Origin: SZUA-592 sp041556555
GTDB lineage: Bacteria > Pseudomonadota > Gammaproteobacteria > Eutrophobiales > Eutrophobiaceae
Assembly (NCBI GenBank): GCA_041556555.1
Contig: JBFFIE010000029.1
Location: 1 to 25,390, forward strand
Reading direction: 5' to 3'
Length of the DNA stretch: 25,390 nt
Below, one piece after another: positions 15,887-23,167 of the stretch. Positions within the stretch are counted from its first letter, which is position 1. Every line of letters begins with the position of its first letter. The notes beneath the pieces are model-generated. The model was given only the letters and a program-made list of their open reading frames with translations, did no database searches and was not told the origin of the DNA. Position numbers and translations under genes: made by a program.

Positions 15887-17956
15887 ATGTCTGATACCCA
15901 CAACCTGTTAATCGAGATCGGTACAGAAGAATTACCGCCCAAAGTATTAGCTGATCTGGCAAAAGAATTTCATGACCGGCTAACTGGATACTTTTTTGAT
16001 TTACTAGCGGGTGATGCCAAGACACATTTTTACTATTCACCACGTCGCTTCGCGGTCATTATTGAAAATCTACCGGTGCAACAACCCAACCAGGAAGTAG
16101 AAAGGTTTGGACCCAGTGTGAAAATAGCCTACGATGAACAAGGCAAACCGACAAAAGCGGCCGAGGGTTTTGCTAATTCCTGTAAATTGACACTGGATAA
16201 GATCGGGGAAAAGGATGGTAAGTTATATGCAGCCTACACACAGGAAGGCAAACTTACCATTGAGCTGATCCCCGATGCCATAAATAGTGCGCTAGACAAG
16301 TTACCTATTCCAAAACGTATGCGCTGGGGAAACAACCAGCAAGAATTTGTACGGCCTGTGCACTGGGTGGTCGTGTTATTTGGTAATGAAGTTGTGTCGT
16401 GCGAGATCCTTGGTGTGGAATCAGGAAATAAGACCTACGGTCATCGTTTTCACCACCCGGAAGCAATTGAACTTAAAAATCCTGATGAATACTTCTCTAA
16501 ATTGAAACAGGCCAGGGTCTGGGTCAATGATCCAGCGCATGGCATTCAAATGGAAATCAGTAAGCAGGTGCAAAAACTTGCAAAGAAAGATAATGGTCAG
16601 GCATTAAATAGTGACAGCGATTCCAGTCTTGTTGCAGAGGTAGCTGCACTGGTGGAGTGGCCGCACGCATTGAAAGGCAACTTCGATAAAAAATATCTGG
16701 AATTGCCGGAAGAATTACTGATCTCGGTACTGGAAGAACAACAACGTTACTTCCCCATCAGGGATAACAAAACCCAAAAGCTGCTGCCTTGCTTTATCGC
16801 GGTGAGCAATATCGAGAGTAAGGATGAGAAACAGGTCATCAAAGGTAACGAACGAGTTATCGTTCCACGACTCTCCGATGCCATGTTTTTCTGGGAAACC
16901 GACAAGGCAAAACCACTGGCATGCCGTCTGGAGGAATTGAATGGTGTTACATTTCAGAAAAAACTGGGCACTATCGGCGACAAGACCGGGCGTGTTGTCA
17001 GACTGGCAGAGTCCATAGCGCAGAAGCTGGGAACTGATACGGCACAGGTATCCCGGGCTGCCATGCTGTCAAAATGTGACCTGGTAACCGACCTGGTCGG
17101 CGAGTTCCCGGAATTGCAGGGTATTGTAGGCCGTTATCTCGCCCATAATGACCAGGAATCAGATGAGGTCGCACAGGCAGTCGGGGAACATTACCGGCCG
17201 CGCTTTGCCGGTGATGAATTACCAAAAACAAAGACTGGCCAGATAGTCGCTTTGGCCGACAAGCTCGATACCCTTGCTGGAATTTTTGGTATTGGTCAAC
17301 AACCAACCGGAGAAAAAGACCCGTTTGCCCTGCGCCGGGCCGCCCTGGGTGTGGTGCGGATCCTGATTGAAAAGAAACTGCCCTTGTCTCTTTACGATTT
17401 GATCGACACTGCATTTTCAACACATGGCAAGGGAGTCAGTGATGCGCACCTTGACCTTGAGACATTCATACTTGACAGAACCCGCGGTTATTTTCTGGAA
17501 CAGGGCTATACGGCCAATGAAGTCGAATCCGTGCTAACCTATCGCCCGGTCAGACTCGATATGATCCCAGCACAGCTCGAGGCTGTCAGCAATTACAATC
17601 ACCTTTCTGAAGCCGCGAGCCTTAGTGCCGCGAACAAGCGCATCAGCAATATCCTCAAAAACCTCGACCATATACCCTCGGGATTTGATGAGTCCCTGTT
17701 CAAGGAAAAGGAAGAAAAAGCACTGGCGAAAGAATATCTGAAATTGAAACCGAAACTTGAAACCCTGTTCAACAACCAGGAATTCACCCCCATGCTACAG
17801 GAACTGGCCATATTAAAAGAGCCAGTGGATGCGTTCTTTGATAAGGTAATGGTCATGACAGATGACGAAACATTACGAAATAACCGGATCGGCCTGTTGA
17901 ACGATCTCCGTCAATCGATGAACCGGGTGGCCGATCTTTCCAAGCTGGCAACATGA
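15887..17956 (+). CDS. glyS: Glycyl-tRNA synthetase beta subunit
   Basis: 689 residues, the length of E. coli GlyS. The N-terminus LLIEIGTEELPPKVL and the segment PKRMRWG are family hallmarks; an HD-like region follows (TAQVSRAAMLSKCDLVTDLV), and the C-terminal part is helical and anticodon-binding. It is needed with GlyQ for tRNA-Gly charging. The stop codon overlaps the next ATG by 4 bases. Base composition is uneven: by hand count roughly 44% GC over 15961-16260 against about 54% over 17101-17340, with more A/T-ending codons in the first half, while the neighbouring glyQ is richer still. Confidence 0.97.
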   Translation: MSDTHNLLIEIGTEELPPKVLADLAKEFHDRLTGYFFDLLAGDAKTHFYYSPRRFAVIIENLPVQQPNQEVERFGPSVKIAYDEQGKPTKAAEGFANSCKLTLDKIGEKDGKLYAAYTQEGKLTIELIPDAINSALDKLPIPKRMRWGNNQQEFVRPVHWVVVLFGNEVVSCEILGVESGNKTYGHRFHHPEAIELKNPDEYFSKLKQARVWVNDPAHGIQMEISKQVQKLAKKDNGQALNSDSDSSLVAEVAALVEWPHALKGNFDKKYLELPEELLISVLEEQQRYFPIRDNKTQKLLPCFIAVSNIESKDEKQVIKGNERVIVPRLSDAMFFWETDKAKPLACRLEELNGVTFQKKLGTIGDKTGRVVRLAESIAQKLGTDTAQVSRAAMLSKCDLVTDLVGEFPELQGIVGRYLAHNDQESDEVAQAVGEHYRPRFAGDELPKTKTGQIVALADKLDTLAGIFGIGQQPTGEKDPFALRRAALGVVRILIEKKLPLSLYDLIDTAFSTHGKGVSDAHLDLETFILDRTRGYFLEQGYTANEVESVLTYRPVRLDMIPAQLEAVSNYNHLSEAASLSAANKRISNILKNLDHIPSGFDESLFKEKEEKALAKEYLKLKPKLETLFNNQEFTPMLQELAILKEPVDAFFDKVMVMTDDETLRNNRIGLLNDLRQSMNRVADLSKLAT

Positions 17957-18489
17957 AACTGATCATTATCGACAGGGACGGGGTTATCAATCAGGGCACG
18001 GATGATGAAATCAAATCTGCCAGTGAGTGGCAAGCGCTGCCCGGCAGTCTCCCCGCCATCTCCAGACTGTCACAAAACGGGTTCCGAATCATTGTCGCTT
18101 TGAACCAGGCAGAAAACAAAAAGAGAAAACTTGATATCATTAAGTTAAACGAAATACATCAAAAATTACTTGATCACCTGTCACAGTACGGGGGCACTAT
18201 TGATGCATTTTTTTTCTGTCCTCACGAGCCAAGGGAAAAATGCAGTTGCAGAAAGACGAAAGCCGGCCTGCTCGACGTCATTGCAGAGCGCCTGCGGATT
18301 TCCCTGCATGGAGTACCGGTTGTAGGGGCCGAACCAGGTTATATGGATGCGGCAATAACAGCAGGTGCCATACCCTATTTTGTCAGCCCGGATAATAATG
18401 AAGAGAAAGAAAAGAATCATGATCTTCCAAGCCTCGTGAGAGTATGTGATTCACTCGACGATGTGGTCAATGAATTAATTCCCGAGTAA
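17953..18489 (+). CDS. GmhB-like HAD protein with degenerate motifs II and IV
   Basis: 178 residues, length and context of D-glycero-D-manno-heptose-1,7-bisphosphate 7-phosphatase, an inner-core LPS heptose enzyme. HAD motif I is intact (DRDG, D7 and D9), and the zinc-binding pattern is present (C89, H91, C97, C99 in CPHEPREKCSC), followed by the motif III lysine region RKTKAG. Motif II, normally TNQSGIARG, reads LNQAENKKR (Leu at 50), and motif IV, normally GDxxxD, reads GAEPGY at 125-130, so both magnesium-site aspartates of that motif are lost. Dephosphorylation is therefore doubtful. The frame is intact and coupled to glyS by an ATGA overlap; the acyltransferase follows after 5 bases. It could be a regulatory pseudoenzyme, a changed-substrate enzyme or a decaying gene. 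Confidence 0.85.
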   Translation: MKLIIIDRDGVINQGTDDEIKSASEWQALPGSLPAISRLSQNGFRIIVALNQAENKKRKLDIIKLNEIHQKLLDHLSQYGGTIDAFFFCPHEPREKCSCRKTKAGLLDVIAERLRISLHGVPVVGAEPGYMDAAITAGAIPYFVSPDNNEEKEKNHDLPSLVRVCDSLDDVVNELIPE

Positions 18490-18494
18490 TCCAT

Positions 18495-19214
18495 ATGCAA
18501 TGGTTACGTGCATTTCTGTTTTATGTGGGAATGGCGCTGTCTACCATTATCATTGCACCAATCTGCTTCCTGCTGTATCCCCTGCCGTTCAAAACTCGTT
18601 TTTACGTCGCAACCCGTTGGACAGTATTTAACCTCTGGTGGCTGCGGATTATCTGTGGGCTCGACCATCATGTGACCGGCACCGAAAATATTCCGGAGGG
18701 CCCCGCCATCATCATGTGTAAACACCAATCGGCCTGGGAGACACTTGTCTTGCAAGTGGTTTTCCCAGCACAGGCCTGGGTATTGAAAAGAGAGCTGTTA
18801 TGGATCCCGGTTTACGGCTGGGGACTTGCTGCCATGCGCCCCATTGCTATAAACCGCGGTGAAACTTTCCGTTCATTCAGACAAATTGTGGACCAGGGGT
18901 GCCAACGCCTAGCCGCGGGAATCTGGGTGGTTATCTTCCCCGAGGGTACACGGGTATTGCCAGGGGAAAAGAGACGCTATTTACCGGGTGGTGGTTTACT
19001 GGCTGAGAAATCCGGCTACCCGGTTGTCCCGGTGGCACATAACTCAGGATACTTCTGGCCGCGCAACAGCTGGCTGAAAAAACCGGGCACGATTGAAATG
19101 GTCATTGGCAAGCCAATTGATAGCAGGGGCAAGACTGCAACAGAAATAACCCATGAAGTTGAGACATGGATCGAGGAATCAGCCGCGCGACTACCGGTAC
19201 CTGCTGGTGATTGA
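18495..19214 (+). CDS. PlsC-like 1-acyl-sn-glycerol-3-phosphate acyltransferase
   Basis: 239 residues of the lysophospholipid acyltransferase family. An N-terminal membrane helix (about 8-30) is followed by motif I H77-QSAW-E82, an HX4E variant of the common HX4D, motif II around AINRGETF, and motif III FPEGTR at 148-153. It should acylate lysophosphatidic acid at the inner membrane to make phosphatidic acid. The KHQSAWETL form of motif I is frequent in the proteobacterial branch encoded after glyS and gmhB, so the enzyme is probably active. It ends the glyQ-glyS-HAD group. Nothing shows whether it is the main PlsC of the cell. Confidence 0.92.
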   Translation: MQWLRAFLFYVGMALSTIIIAPICFLLYPLPFKTRFYVATRWTVFNLWWLRIICGLDHHVTGTENIPEGPAIIMCKHQSAWETLVLQVVFPAQAWVLKRELLWIPVYGWGLAAMRPIAINRGETFRSFRQIVDQGCQRLAAGIWVVIFPEGTRVLPGEKRRYLPGGGLLAEKSGYPVVPVAHNSGYFWPRNSWLKKPGTIEMVIGKPIDSRGKTATEITHEVETWIEESAARLPVPAGD

Positions 19215-19226
19215 TCTCTTTTACGC

Positions 19227-19238
19227 ATAAAATTTTAT
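19227..19238. repeat. A/T-only palindrome before the YbjQ cluster
   Basis: ATAAAATTTTAT is a perfect 12-base dyad made only of A and T, about 18 bases before the first YbjQ-family start. It overlaps the likely untranslated leader or a promoter; short AT palindromes are common by chance. Confidence 0.3.
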
Positions 19239-19242
19239 AAAA

Positions 19243-19248
19243 AAGGAG
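19243..19248 (+). promoter_or_regulatory. Strong ribosome binding site of the first YbjQ-family gene
   Basis: AAGGAG lies 7 bases before the ATG at 19256 and only 4 before an in-frame GTG at 19253, favouring the ATG. Confidence 0.7.
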
Positions 19249-19255
19249 AGTAGTG

Positions 19256-19570
19256 ATGCTGTTAACCACCCTCGAGTATGTGCCGGGAAAAAATATCAGC
19301 AAACATCTTGGCCTGGTACAGGGTAGTACGGTACGAGCCAAGCATGTGGGCCGGGATTTCATGGCCGGTATTAAAAACATCTTTGGTGGTGAATTAAAAG
19401 GCTATACCGAATTGCTTCATGAATCGCGTGAGGAAGCTATTGATCGTATGTGTCAGCAGGCAAAATCAATCGGTGCTAATGCCATTCTGAATATCAGATT
19501 CTCCACATCGACAATTACCCAAGGTGCCTCAGAACTGTATGTTTATGGTACAGCGGTGATACTGGAGTAA
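19256..19570 (+). CDS. YbjQ (UPF0145, DUF74 / heavy-metal-binding fold) family protein, soluble copy
   Basis: 104 residues from the ATG at 19256, close to E. coli YbjQ (107). The family core is clear: GSTVRAKHVGRDFMAGIKN, then IFGGELKGYTELLHESREEA, GANAILNIRF and the ending YVYGTAVILE. The fold is a pentameric alpha/beta barrel-like assembly; a heavy-metal-binding role has been proposed from one structure, but the function is unknown. It is soluble, without a signal or membrane segment. A membrane-anchored paralogue starts 3 bases after its stop, and a small membrane protein and an M48 protease follow on the same strand. Confidence 0.88.
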   Translation: MLLTTLEYVPGKNISKHLGLVQGSTVRAKHVGRDFMAGIKNIFGGELKGYTELLHESREEAIDRMCQQAKSIGANAILNIRFSTSTITQGASELYVYGTAVILE

Positions 19571-19573
19571 ATC

Positions 19574-20080
19574 ATGCTGGATCTGATCATTTTTATCGGA
19601 CTGCTGATGCTGGGTTATGTCACCGGTTCAGCACTTGAAAAACGCCATTATAAATCCATTCTCCAGCGGGAAATGGCGCTGAGGAAATTACCTCTTATTG
19701 CCAGCAAGATTGTACCCGGAGAATTTACACCCTGCGAAACCAGGATGGTTCTTGGCAGTGTCGTAATCTCGGTTGATTTTTTCAAACATTTTGTTGCGGC
19801 CCTGCGCAATATTCTGGGTGGCCGTGTATCCAGTTACGAAAGCCTGATTGACCGTGGACGCAGGGAAGCCTTGCTTCGCATGCGTGAGCAGGCACGGATT
19901 CTGGGTGCAAATTTTGTATTCAATATAAAAATGGAGACATCATCGATTTCCAAGGGCCAGAGAAATGCCATCGGTTCAATCGAGGTACTGGCATATGGCA
20001 CGGCCGTGATCCTTGAACAGGAAAAACTATCGGTCAATGAGACTCGTGATGCATTGAACCTCAGGCCGAGAACGATTTAA
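19574..20080 (+). CDS. YbjQ-family protein with N-terminal membrane anchor (paralogue of preceding gene)
   Basis: 168 residues. A hydrophobic helix at about 2-20 is followed by a basic stretch and then a YbjQ core that can be matched to the preceding gene: GSVVISVDFFKHFVAALRN with ILGGRVSSYESLIDRGRREA, then LRMREQARILGANFVFNIKM and LAYGTAVILE. The protein therefore looks like a tandem duplicate that gained a membrane anchor, or a mixed oligomer partner of the soluble copy. About 20 residues follow the core. Divergence between the two cores is substantial, so the duplication is not recent. The function is unknown. Confidence 0.85.
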   Translation: MLDLIIFIGLLMLGYVTGSALEKRHYKSILQREMALRKLPLIASKIVPGEFTPCETRMVLGSVVISVDFFKHFVAALRNILGGRVSSYESLIDRGRREALLRMREQARILGANFVFNIKMETSSISKGQRNAIGSIEVLAYGTAVILEQEKLSVNETRDALNLRPRTI

Positions 20081-20102
20081 TTCATTACAGAGAGTTGTAA
20101 CA

Positions 20103-20258
20103 ATGGGAAAATATATCGGAGCCGGTGTACTTATCAGTGGCGGGATGATCATATATGCACTCAGCAAATCATCCATCAATATATACTGGTTATCTGCCGG
20201 TATAGTTATTCTGATCGTAGCGTTAGGTATGTTTATAAGGGAATTAATGCGTCTTTAA
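20103..20258 (+). CDS. Small membrane protein, two predicted helices (51 residues)
   Basis: An ATG at 20103, preceded by GAGAG 8-9 bases upstream, opens a 51-residue frame ending in TAA at 20256-20258. It encodes two hydrophobic segments (about residues 4-20 and 29-46, the second reading YWLSAGIVILIVALGMFI) joined by a short polar turn SKSSIN, and a basic end RELMRL. This is a typical helical-hairpin membrane miniprotein. It fills the only gap between the second YbjQ-family gene (22 bases upstream) and the M48 protease (25 bases downstream), and a partner or adaptor role is inferred from position alone. I do not recognise a named family. Confidence 0.7.
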   Translation: MGKYIGAGVLISGGMIIYALSKSSINIYWLSAGIVILIVALGMFIRELMRL

Positions 20259-20283
20259 CGGTTATTACTCCGTAATCCCTACC

Positions 20284-21126
20284 ATGGATTATTCCAATCC
20301 CGAAATCCCGGAAGGCATTAACACCAGCAAAGAACATCCTCTCAAGGATTTTTTAATTCTGCTCGCCAGCGTGGGTATTTTGATCAGCCTGGCCGTGTTG
20401 ATTCTCAGCCTGATAACTGAACAGCTCGCCTCGCGAATCCCTTTCTCAATGGAGAAGGAACTGGTCAACCGAAGTAATTTTATCGAGCAGGATATATCCG
20501 ACCGAGTCACCGTTTACCTGCAGGCACTGGCCGATGAACTGGAACCATACATGGATACTCCTGAAGGCATTCAATACACCCTGCATCATTCTAACAGCAA
20601 GGTGAAAAACGCCTATGCCACGCTAGGCGGGCATATCTATATCTTTCAGGGCTTGATAGAGGAATTACCCAGCGAAAATGCACTGGCAATGGTTGTCGCC
20701 CATGAAATGGCACACATAAAGCACAGACATCCTGTGATTGCGCTGGGCCGTGGTGTAGTGATCGGATTGTTCCTGGCTGGGCTTGCCGGGTTTAGTGGTG
20801 ATCAGCTGGTCGGCCAGATAGTGAACAACACCGGGATGCTGACACTGTTAAAATTCAATCGCGACCAGGAAAGAGAGGCTGACCACACGGCACTGGCTGC
20901 CGTGGCGGGTTATTATGGCCACGTTGCAGGTGCCGATGATCTGTTCAAAAGCCTGCAAGACCTTGAAGCAAGATATGGAATGCAAGTACCGGAATTTCTC
21001 AGCACCCATCCGCTGGGAGAAGAACGCATCGAGAATATCTATGAGCTTGCATCGGCAAAGGGATGGCAACTGACCGGCAAATCGACACCGATACCGGTCG
21101 ATGTGCTTAACTGCCAATGTGAATAA
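20284..21126 (+). CDS. M48 family zinc metalloprotease, membrane-anchored
   Basis: 280 residues. One strong transmembrane helix at about 22-46 precedes the peptidase domain. The zinc site is H140-E-M-A-H144 in VVAHEMAHIKHRHP, and the third ligand is in QEREAD at 195-200 (E196 by the usual E-x-x-A-D pattern). The STHPLGEERI segment near the C-terminus is the usual M48 C-terminal motif. Without a lipobox or cleavable signal, the protease domain is probably periplasmic behind a single anchor. It resembles BepA/LoiP/Oma1-type quality-control proteases more than the polytopic HtpX. It is the last gene of the YbjQ cluster; its stop codon directly abuts the stop of folD on the other strand. Confidence 0.9.
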   Translation: MDYSNPEIPEGINTSKEHPLKDFLILLASVGILISLAVLILSLITEQLASRIPFSMEKELVNRSNFIEQDISDRVTVYLQALADELEPYMDTPEGIQYTLHHSNSKVKNAYATLGGHIYIFQGLIEELPSENALAMVVAHEMAHIKHRHPVIALGRGVVIGLFLAGLAGFSGDQLVGQIVNNTGMLTLLKFNRDQEREADHTALAAVAGYYGHVAGADDLFKSLQDLEARYGMQVPEFLSTHPLGEERIENIYELASAKGWQLTGKSTPIPVDVLNCQCE

Positions 21127-21990
21127 TCAATCCTGACTTATCCCCGACATACGTTCGGCAGCTGCCACCGTATTGGCCACCAGCATGGTAATGGTCATCG
21201 GGCCGACACCGCCAGGTACCGGTGTAATGTAGCCTGCCACCTCTTTAACATCTTCGAAATCAACATCACCCACCAGCCGACCATTATCCAGTCGATTGAT
21301 ACCTACATCAATAACGGTTGCGCCTGGTTTGACCATGTCCTTAGTAACCATGTGGGCCTTGCCTGTAGCTACCACCAGGATATCGGCATTCAAGGTATAT
21401 TGTTTAATGTCCCGCGTTTTTGATGTGCAAATACTGACTGTCGCATTGTCCTGTAATAACATCATGGCCATGGGCTTGCCCACAATATTGCTACGGCCAA
21501 TGACAACCGCATTTTGTCCCTCAATTGGAATATTCATTTCCTTCAAGAGACATTGCACGCCATAAGGTGTGCAGGGGGGGAACACGGTATTCCCTGCAAC
21601 CAGGGAACCAATATTGTAAAGGTGAAAACCGTCCACGTCCTTATTGACATCAATAGCCTCCAGTACCTTGTCCTTATCTATGTGCTCCGGTAAAGGTAAT
21701 TGCACCAGGATGCCATGAATGTCGCTGTTACGGTTCAAGCGCTCGATAAGGTCAAGCAGGTTTTTTTCACTGGTGTCCTCAGGCAGTTCATGGGCCTCTG
21801 AATGCAGACCCACATCATGACAGGCCTTGATCTTGTTGCGGACATAGACCTTGGAAGCCGGATTATCCCCGACTATGATAACGGCGAGCCCGGGCAAGAC
21901 ACCTTTATGTTTTAATTCGGTTGCGCGCTTTTTCCATTTTTCCCTGACGCGTTCAGAAATCAGTTTCCCATCAATTATTTTGGCCGTCAT
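21127..21990 (-). CDS. folD: Bifunctional methylenetetrahydrofolate dehydrogenase / methenyltetrahydrofolate cyclohydrolase
   Basis: 287 residues, the length of E. coli FolD (288). The catalytic lysine is K53 in YVRNKIKAC, followed by LVQLPLPEHID, DVDGFH, the NADP-binding segment GRSNIVGKP and the C-terminal PVPGGVGPMTI. It interconverts 5,10-methylene- and 10-formyl-tetrahydrofolate, supplying purine synthesis, formyl-Met and, via methylene-THF, methionine/SAM. AGGAG sits about 10 bases before the ATG at 21990. It lies 33 bases downstream of an ArsM-like methyltransferase on the same strand, a possible operon. It converges with the M48 gene with no intervening base. Confidence 0.97.
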   Translation of the reverse strand: MTAKIIDGKLISERVREKWKKRATELKHKGVLPGLAVIIVGDNPASKVYVRNKIKACHDVGLHSEAHELPEDTSEKNLLDLIERLNRNSDIHGILVQLPLPEHIDKDKVLEAIDVNKDVDGFHLYNIGSLVAGNTVFPPCTPYGVQCLLKEMNIPIEGQNAVVIGRSNIVGKPMAMMLLQDNATVSICTSKTRDIKQYTLNADILVVATGKAHMVTKDMVKPGATVIDVGINRLDNGRLVGDVDFEDVKEVAGYITPVPGGVGPMTITMLVANTVAAAERMSGISQD

Positions 21991-22023
21991 TTATCTTTAT
22001 TTCTCCTGCTGTCCGGCCCAGCT

Positions 22024-23139
22024 CTAACAACATGATGAACCGGATGTATTGGTATGGGTGCTGCCTTTTGTTTCCGAAACTGCTCTTATTGTACCAGAAG
22101 GTGCACACCATTTTTTAGGAGACAACAGGGTTTGAGGATTAAGACCGATAAATTGATCGCTGTAGGGACCTTCAGTCAATAATCTAAATGTTCGCTCACA
22201 AACCGCCATGCGTTCTCCACGCAGATACTCATGACCTTCATCATCCCTGACATAGCTGAATGGCCCACGATAGATTACGGCATGCCCCCGATCAATACAT
22301 TCAGTGGCTTCCGGTCTGGTGGCAGTAATGGTAGCGGAACGAAATTCGATACCCTCGACTACCTGCCAGGGCTCGGCAGACCATTTGTCGATGGTGATGG
22401 CCACAAAACCTGCATCGAGCAGCTTGAGCAGGATTTCCCGCTCATGGAATGCACCCGAAATGCATCCGCTCCATAGTGTTTCATCCTGCTTCAATTGCTC
22501 AGGGACAGGCTCATCACAAATAATATCGGATATGGCTATCCGGCCACCGGGTTTAACCACTCGATATATCTCCCGTACCAGGCTGTCTTTATCTTCATCC
22601 CTGACGAGGTTTAGTACACAATTCGAGATCACCAGATCAACAGAAGCATCCTGAATCAAAGGTGTTTCCCTGCGTTGTTTTTCCTGCCATTCGTAAAGTG
22701 ACACTAGATCATCATGGCTATGCACAGGATTCTGTGTCAACCATTCTTCCATCTGCCGGATATCAAGCGCCAGATCCTGGATTTTTCCTTTCAGAAACCT
22801 GACACGGTCTCCGCCAATCCTGGCTGCCATGTCGTTCCGGTATTTTTCCGCCAGGCTCAGCATGTCGTCATTCATATCTATACCAATGACCTGACCTTTA
22901 TCACCAACCAATTGCGCCACCATGTAGCAGATCTTGCCGCTACCACTGCCCAGATCCAGCACGGTATCCCCTTTTCTGACATAACAGGAAGGATCACCAC
23001 AACCATAGTCTTTCTCAATAATTTCGGCCGGAAGCAACTCCAGAAGACTGGCGTCGTAATCCACCGGGCAACACAATGCGTCCTGTCTTTCTTTTGCTCC
23101 CTGACTGTAGCGCGCACTAACTGCTGATTCTACTTCCAT
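22024..23139 (-). CDS. ArsM-like SAM-dependent methyltransferase with C-terminal extension
   Basis: 371 residues. The N-terminus has ALCCPVDYD (C23, C24) and YGCGDPSC (C47, C52); SAM motif I LDLGSGSGK is at 61-69. The arsenic-binding cysteines expected of ArsM are matched by C174 in VISNCVLNLV and C226 in WSGCISGAF. Known ArsM enzymes methylate arsenite stepwise to volatile or less toxic forms. Two departures are seen: an insertion of about 35 residues (125-160) before the C174 motif, and a C-terminal part (about 280-371) ending in a free SSCC tail. It is a distinct ArsM subfamily; arsenite as substrate is likely, not proven. It lies between a sterol-desaturase-family gene and folD, and no arsR, arsB/acr3 or arsC is in the window. 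Confidence 0.75.
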   Translation of the reverse strand: MEVESAVSARYSQGAKERQDALCCPVDYDASLLELLPAEIIEKDYGCGDPSCYVRKGDTVLDLGSGSGKICYMVAQLVGDKGQVIGIDMNDDMLSLAEKYRNDMAARIGGDRVRFLKGKIQDLALDIRQMEEWLTQNPVHSHDDLVSLYEWQEKQRRETPLIQDASVDLVISNCVLNLVRDEDKDSLVREIYRVVKPGGRIAISDIICDEPVPEQLKQDETLWSGCISGAFHEREILLKLLDAGFVAITIDKWSAEPWQVVEGIEFRSATITATRPEATECIDRGHAVIYRGPFSYVRDDEGHEYLRGERMAVCERTFRLLTEGPYSDQFIGLNPQTLLSPKKWCAPSGTIRAVSETKGSTHTNTSGSSCC

Positions 23140-23167
23140 CGATATTCCCCCTGCTTATGTTATGAAT

